Source: Vigna angularis
Taxonomy: Eukaryota; Streptophyta; Magnoliopsida; Fabales; Fabaceae
Reading direction: 5' to 3'
Assembly (NCBI RefSeq): GCF_016808095.1
Contig: NC_068974.1
Location: 40,648,590-40,712,589, forward strand
DNA: 64,000 bases
Part shown: positions 48,700 through 64,000 of the stretch, piece after piece
Layout: every line of letters begins with the position of its first letter
How positions within the stretch are numbered: the first letter of the stretch is position 1
Notes under the pieces: model-generated
What the model was told of the DNA's origin: nothing
Seen by the model: only the letters and a program-made list of their open reading frames with translations
The model's database searches: none
Program-made: the position numbers and the translations under genes

Positions 48700-50298
48700 C
48701 TAATAATCCAATCCTCTGTCAACCATCATCATTCTAACTCTCTCCATGTCCTCTAATCTGCCTGCATTTTCATAAATCCCCATAAGAAGTACAAAGTTAT
48801 GCTCGTTGTCTGGCTCCAAATCAAAGAGCATTTTTGCAGCAATCTCCCCTATAGTTGCGTCTCCATGCAAAAAGCAGGCATACAATAAAGCTCCCCAAAG
48901 AGTTGGACCTGCAGCCTCAAAGCCCATTCCATCCACTATGATGCTATAAGCCTTTTTAATTAGCCCTGCTCTTCCATAAAGGTTAACCATACAACCATAA
49001 TGTTCCATAATTGGTTTTATTTTATATTTTTTGCACATTAGAGAAAACACTCTCTCTCCCTCCTTCACCAAGACTAAGTGGGCACAGGCTGATAATATCG
49101 ACACAAACGTTATTTTATCAGGCTCAACACTAGCTTTCTCCATTTGCTGCAAAAAGGCAAGGGCTTCTCGGCGTTTGCAATGTGCAGATATTATAGAATT
49201 CCACGAAACAATATCCCTCTCTGGCATTAGATTGAATATCCAACATGCGATTTGTAACCTACCATGACTGGAGTACATCACCATCAAGGAATTAGCTATG
49301 GACAAGTTCCATTCAAGTCCTCGCCGAATCACCCATCCATGAATTTGGACGCCTAGACATAGCGAAGACACACCTGTAAGAATGGTGGATATGCTAACAG
49401 AATCAGGTTCACACCCTTCCAAAACCATTTGGCGGAAAATGTTCACTGCCCCAATCTCAAGGCCATGATGAACATAAGCAGTGAGCATAGAATTCCACGA
49501 AATGGGGTCTCTATGAGGCATCTTGTCAAAGATCTTTCGTGCCTTTACAATGTCACCGCACTTCGAATACATGTCAACAAGTGCATTAAGCACAAACCCA
49601 TCAGTGGCAAATCCAGCACGAACCAAATGGCGATGCACTTCTTCCCCCAGTCGAACAGATCCAATTCCAGCGCAAACTTTGAGAACTCTCGGGAAGGTGA
49701 AAAAGTCAGGTTCAACACCCTCTTCTACCATTTGGAAGTAGAGTGCAATGGCGTCGTCGTAGAGGCCCATTTGGGCATACCCTGAGATGAGCGAATTCCA
49801 GGGAAATGCATATGTGTCCCTATTAGACATTTGATCAAACAGCTCATGGGCATCGTCCACATACCCACACGCCGCATACAACCTAAGAAGCTTGGAAGAG
49901 ATGCCAAAATTTCTACGCAACAGGGATGTTGGGATAAGGCGGTGGATTCGGATACCGGGACGAATGGCTTGCAAGCGATAGCAGATTTCTAATAAAGAGG
50001 CATATATTTCAGGGTCGATTCTGATGCCCTTCTCAAGAGAGTCTTCAAGGTTTGTAATAACTTGTTCAAGTGCTTCCAACTGGGTTTGGGGAGGAGGACG
50101 GCGATGGATAAGGAGTGGGGTTGATTTGGGTTTTGGGTAACGAAAAACGTTTCTTCTTTCTTGGCCTTCCAAGCGTCTCTCTTTCCAAGTTTTCTTTTCG
50201 TTGCTATTTTTGTTTTTATTTTTCTTCTGGGAGCACAAGCTCATGGCATTTGGAGGGAACCTTACCAATATGCTTATCATTCTAATTTCCTGGATCAC
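48700..50298 (-). CDS. PLS-class pentatricopeptide repeat protein, OTP70-like
   Basis: Single-exon 532-aa organelle-targeted RNA-binding protein, as is usual for plant PPR genes. The N-terminus is basic and poorly conserved (transit peptide); the conserved part starts near PKPKSTPLLIHRRPPPQTQ. About ten PPR motifs follow, with typical WNSLISGYAQMGLYDDAIAL, NALVDMYSKCG and WNSMLTAYVHHG segments, and the end resembles an E-type extension (WGALLYACFLHGD, ...DNEHNFVLL) with no DYW domain. From memory it closely resembles Arabidopsis At4g25270 (OTP70, needed for chloroplast rpoC1 intron splicing). The start could also be an internal Met (residue 7 or 19). Confidence 0.88.
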   Translation of the reverse strand: MIQEIRMISILVRFPPNAMSLCSQKKNKNKNSNEKKTWKERRLEGQERRNVFRYPKPKSTPLLIHRRPPPQTQLEALEQVITNLEDSLEKGIRIDPEIYASLLEICYRLQAIRPGIRIHRLIPTSLLRRNFGISSKLLRLYAACGYVDDAHELFDQMSNRDTYAFPWNSLISGYAQMGLYDDAIALYFQMVEEGVEPDFFTFPRVLKVCAGIGSVRLGEEVHRHLVRAGFATDGFVLNALVDMYSKCGDIVKARKIFDKMPHRDPISWNSMLTAYVHHGLEIGAVNIFRQMVLEGCEPDSVSISTILTGVSSLCLGVQIHGWVIRRGLEWNLSIANSLMVMYSSHGRLQIACWIFNLMPERDIVSWNSIISAHCKRREALAFLQQMEKASVEPDKITFVSILSACAHLVLVKEGERVFSLMCKKYKIKPIMEHYGCMVNLYGRAGLIKKAYSIIVDGMGFEAAGPTLWGALLYACFLHGDATIGEIAAKMLFDLEPDNEHNFVLLMGIYENAGRLEDMERVRMMMVDRGLDY

Positions 50299-51308
50299 AA
50301 ATTGTGCATACAGACGTCATAATTACAATATATCTAAGGAAGATATACACTGAGCTACTTTTTTCTGGTCCAATTTTGACTCACCTACATGTAAGAAAAA
50401 AGTGGGTCATTGTCTCGTTTTCAATATATGTAATTCTAGAAACGAAGGAACTTCCCGTGTGGACACATCTTGTTATCGTGCTTATAGTTCATAATACTTA
50501 CAAATTAGAAGATAAAGAGTAATGGCATGCACTGTCAGACGAGAATTATATATATCTTGCTGCAATTTGACAAGGTTTCTTGACCTGAGAAGCGCGACTT
50601 ATAACAGTAACAACGAATTTCGTCTCATTATCATGTAGGATTGTTACTTAAATTATTGGAGGAGATTATGTTATGTCCAAAAGTATTAATTTTATCACTC
50701 AAACTCGGTATTTATATGAGCACACTTGCTAGTATCACAGGCTATGTATATATATTAATCCCTGAGTAAACAATAATAAAGTTATATAATAGCCTTTAAA
50801 ATATTAAGCATTCGTCAATTTAGTGTTTATTCATACATTTTACTGACATTTAAGGATCATTTTGATGATATTTTTTAATACTCGATTATTATTAATATAA
50901 CTCGTTTACTTCAAACTTGTGCGAGATATACAATTCAATTTATTGTTACAAACATACGGTACTAAATCGCATAATCTGCGCTTTCTAAACAATTCCTATG
51001 TTGTTAGAAACAGTTTAGCACCAGGCGTATGCCTTTTTCTCGAGGGCATAACGCATAAGCTGTATATTGCCGGTTAGGCATTATAAGGAGGAAATAAAAA
51101 AGGCAACAAGAACCATCTCCTGTGAATGGTGGACGTGTACATGTCAATTTGAAATACTTCAGGGGATGAGTTTAGAGCTACCAAATCCCACACGACAAGC
51201 CGCAAGACATTAGGACAGATCTTGTAGTCAACAGCTAACAATGTTGGGTTCTCACTAAATCCAAAATTTAGTCAACTTGACAGTGTTCTCAGCCAAATCA
51301 AACAGCTT
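50299..51308. other. Spacer between PPR and UMP/CMP kinase genes
   Basis: It holds the PPR promoter and the 3' UTR of the kinase. I see no other gene. Confidence 0.6.
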
Positions 51309-54412
<3,104 letters not shown>

Positions 54413-56135
54413 TTGTGTTTCTGATTTTGAATTCGAGTATTATTGAGGTGAGTGAGATGAGGGTTTCTTAAACGATGCTTTGAGTTTGAAGGTTACGGTT
54501 GTGTTAAGGTGCGTGCTCGATGAAGGACAGAGGAGACACAACACACATGGGAATGGACACCACACCGCTTTCCCTCGCCTCCCCTCTCGTTTTCCTTCTT
54601 TTTAATTAACTCCTAATATTATTATTTCTTATTTTTTAATAATAATCTACAACAATATATAATATCAAAATTTCCACATTTCATATAACATTACTTCAAA
54701 CTTTAGCTTAAGTGTCCCAAAAATTACTCTCACATTGTAATACAACTTTGCTCAATGATCTGTTATGTGAGTACGACAACTCTAGATTTAGGACAGGAGG
54801 TGGAGCCAAAGAACACAACCTTGTTCTGTTTGATTATTTTTGTACCAGGAAAAAGGCCGAAGCTATATGTAGACATTAATATTAGGCAATTCCTTCCTGC
54901 ACCCTGTTATTTTCTTCCTACACCTTGTCATTTCTCGAATTTATTTTTCTGAACAAAATAAACAATTCCGGAAGATCTTAAGTAGCATTAGCAAATGGGC
55001 ACAATTTGGTGGTGTGTACGTGAAGAATGATCTTCTATGACTTAACTTATTTCTAATAGCCAACTCAACTTATTTCTACTAATATTTTTTCTTTTATGAT
55101 TCATTATTTTGGAAAGTGTTAGAAATTTTAAATTGAATAAATAACTAGTTGCAAATTTCAACTTATAAATTAATTTTATTGAATTAAACTTAAAATTTAT
55201 TTTTTAATATAATATTAGAACCATCTAAATTATTTTAACAAATTTATTATTTATTGAACTTATCATATTATCTATTATCATATATTACTATAAAACTATC
55301 ATTAATATATAATCCATAATAAGTAGAAATCAATTTTAAAAAGATTGTGTTGAATTTAAAATTGTAAAATAGAACTAACTATTATTACATTTAATTATTC
55401 ATTTAGTTCCTATAATTATACAAATTAAACTTTTTTATTTTAAGCCTAAAATTTCTCTATTTAAAATTTTATACATAATCTTTATTTTTTACTTTATATA
55501 AATATATTATTTTATATTTTTTAGTCTTTATCATATTATTTGAAAGAAATTGGAAATTGAAAGGAATAATTCTGTAATAAAATTTATTTTAGAAAGCAAA
55601 TAAATATGGTAAATAAAGTATTGTAGAGCAAAGCTGTTGATCAATTCATAAGAAAAAAGTGCAAAAGTTAATAGAGAGGATAGGAGGAATAAATAAAAGG
55701 TAGAAAAAAGAAACAGTAAATGTGGTGTGATGATAAAAAAAGAAGAGATAAAAATATATTAGGCAAAGAAAATGAAATACATTCATTAATTAATTACACA
55801 CAATTTTAAGGTCAACGTTTCTGTATTGGGTAACAAGAGACTATTTACTGCGGCAAAAAGATAAAAGAATACAAGGACTCTCGATCTATCAAATCCTAAA
55901 ATAAATAAGTAATTGTCAGTCTAAACTGAAAGTGAGAAAGAACAAGAAAAACCGACTACCGGATCACGTCGCATTGCATCTAAAATCATATGAATACAGT
56001 GGTGATAGATACACGACAATAGAGTGAGTACTAAACATGCCCATCCTTTTTCACTCTGCAAATCCAACTGTTTGGACAAATTTATAATCCTCATTGGCAT
56101 TGTTCATGAAATCATAATTATCTGAATCCCTGGAG
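54413..56135. other. Spacer between the kinase genes
   Basis: The first 200 bp are the UMP/CMP kinase promoter. From about 54600 the sequence is very AT-rich without a recognised gene. The part just before 56136 is the 3' UTR of the IREH1-type gene. The open frame 54755-54952 matches nothing known to me. Confidence 0.6.
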
Positions 56136-63982
<7,847 letters not shown>

Positions 63983-64000
63983 CTGTGCAAAACACATGCA

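Overview
The window is plant nuclear DNA, most likely from a legume (Vigna/Phaseolus-like gene content; an inference, not tested by any search). Genes have many GT-AG introns. The intergenic DNA is very AT-rich with long (TA)n tracts, and transposon remnants lie between the genes. There is no rRNA, tRNA, CRISPR array or bacterial-style operon.

Layout, left to right. (1) 1.55-3.14 kb, minus: a NAC transcription factor of the VND4/5/6 clade (xylem vessel / secondary wall switch), with a GC-AG second intron. (2) 12.06-28.23 kb: a tandem family-9 glycosyl hydrolase (endo-1,4-beta-glucanase) cluster, made of one gene with an altered exon-1 end, one deletion-ridden pseudogene and one intact 487-aa gene. 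Within it, on the minus strand at 15.36-17.83 kb, is a type-B-like pseudo-response regulator with Glu at the phospho-acceptor site and a duplicated Gln-rich C-terminus. A decayed copy of this gene's 5' end lies at about 19.61-19.84 kb, and a solo LTR at 22.81-24.89 kb. (3) 33.2-47.8 kb: three pectin methylesterase inhibitor genes, one type-I pectin methylesterase (minus) and a PMEI remnant. (4) 48.7-54.4 kb, minus: an OTP70-like PPR protein and a UMP/CMP kinase. (5) 56.1-64 kb, minus: a large IRE/IREH1-family AGC kinase whose 5' end lies outside the window.

Two mobile elements stand out. A 239-bp MITE (10455-10693) and a 1477-bp element (35078-36554) share the same terminal sequence, and each is flanked by a perfect 10-bp target duplication. 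The larger one carries the 5' part of an RGG-repeat RNA-binding protein gene, so it is a Pack-MULE-like gene-capture element. A foldback CACTA-like element with 123-bp arms lies at about 37.9-38.75 kb.

Functionally, the window is rich in cell-wall genes (vessel-differentiation NAC, endoglucanases, PMEIs, PME). From memory of Arabidopsis gene order, the PMEI-PPR-UMP kinase order resembles At4g25250-At4g25280, and the combination IRE kinase, PMEIs and VND NAC resembles At5g62310-At5g62380. The window therefore looks like an ancestral block from which both Arabidopsis regions descend, into which GH9 and response-regulator genes and transposons were added.
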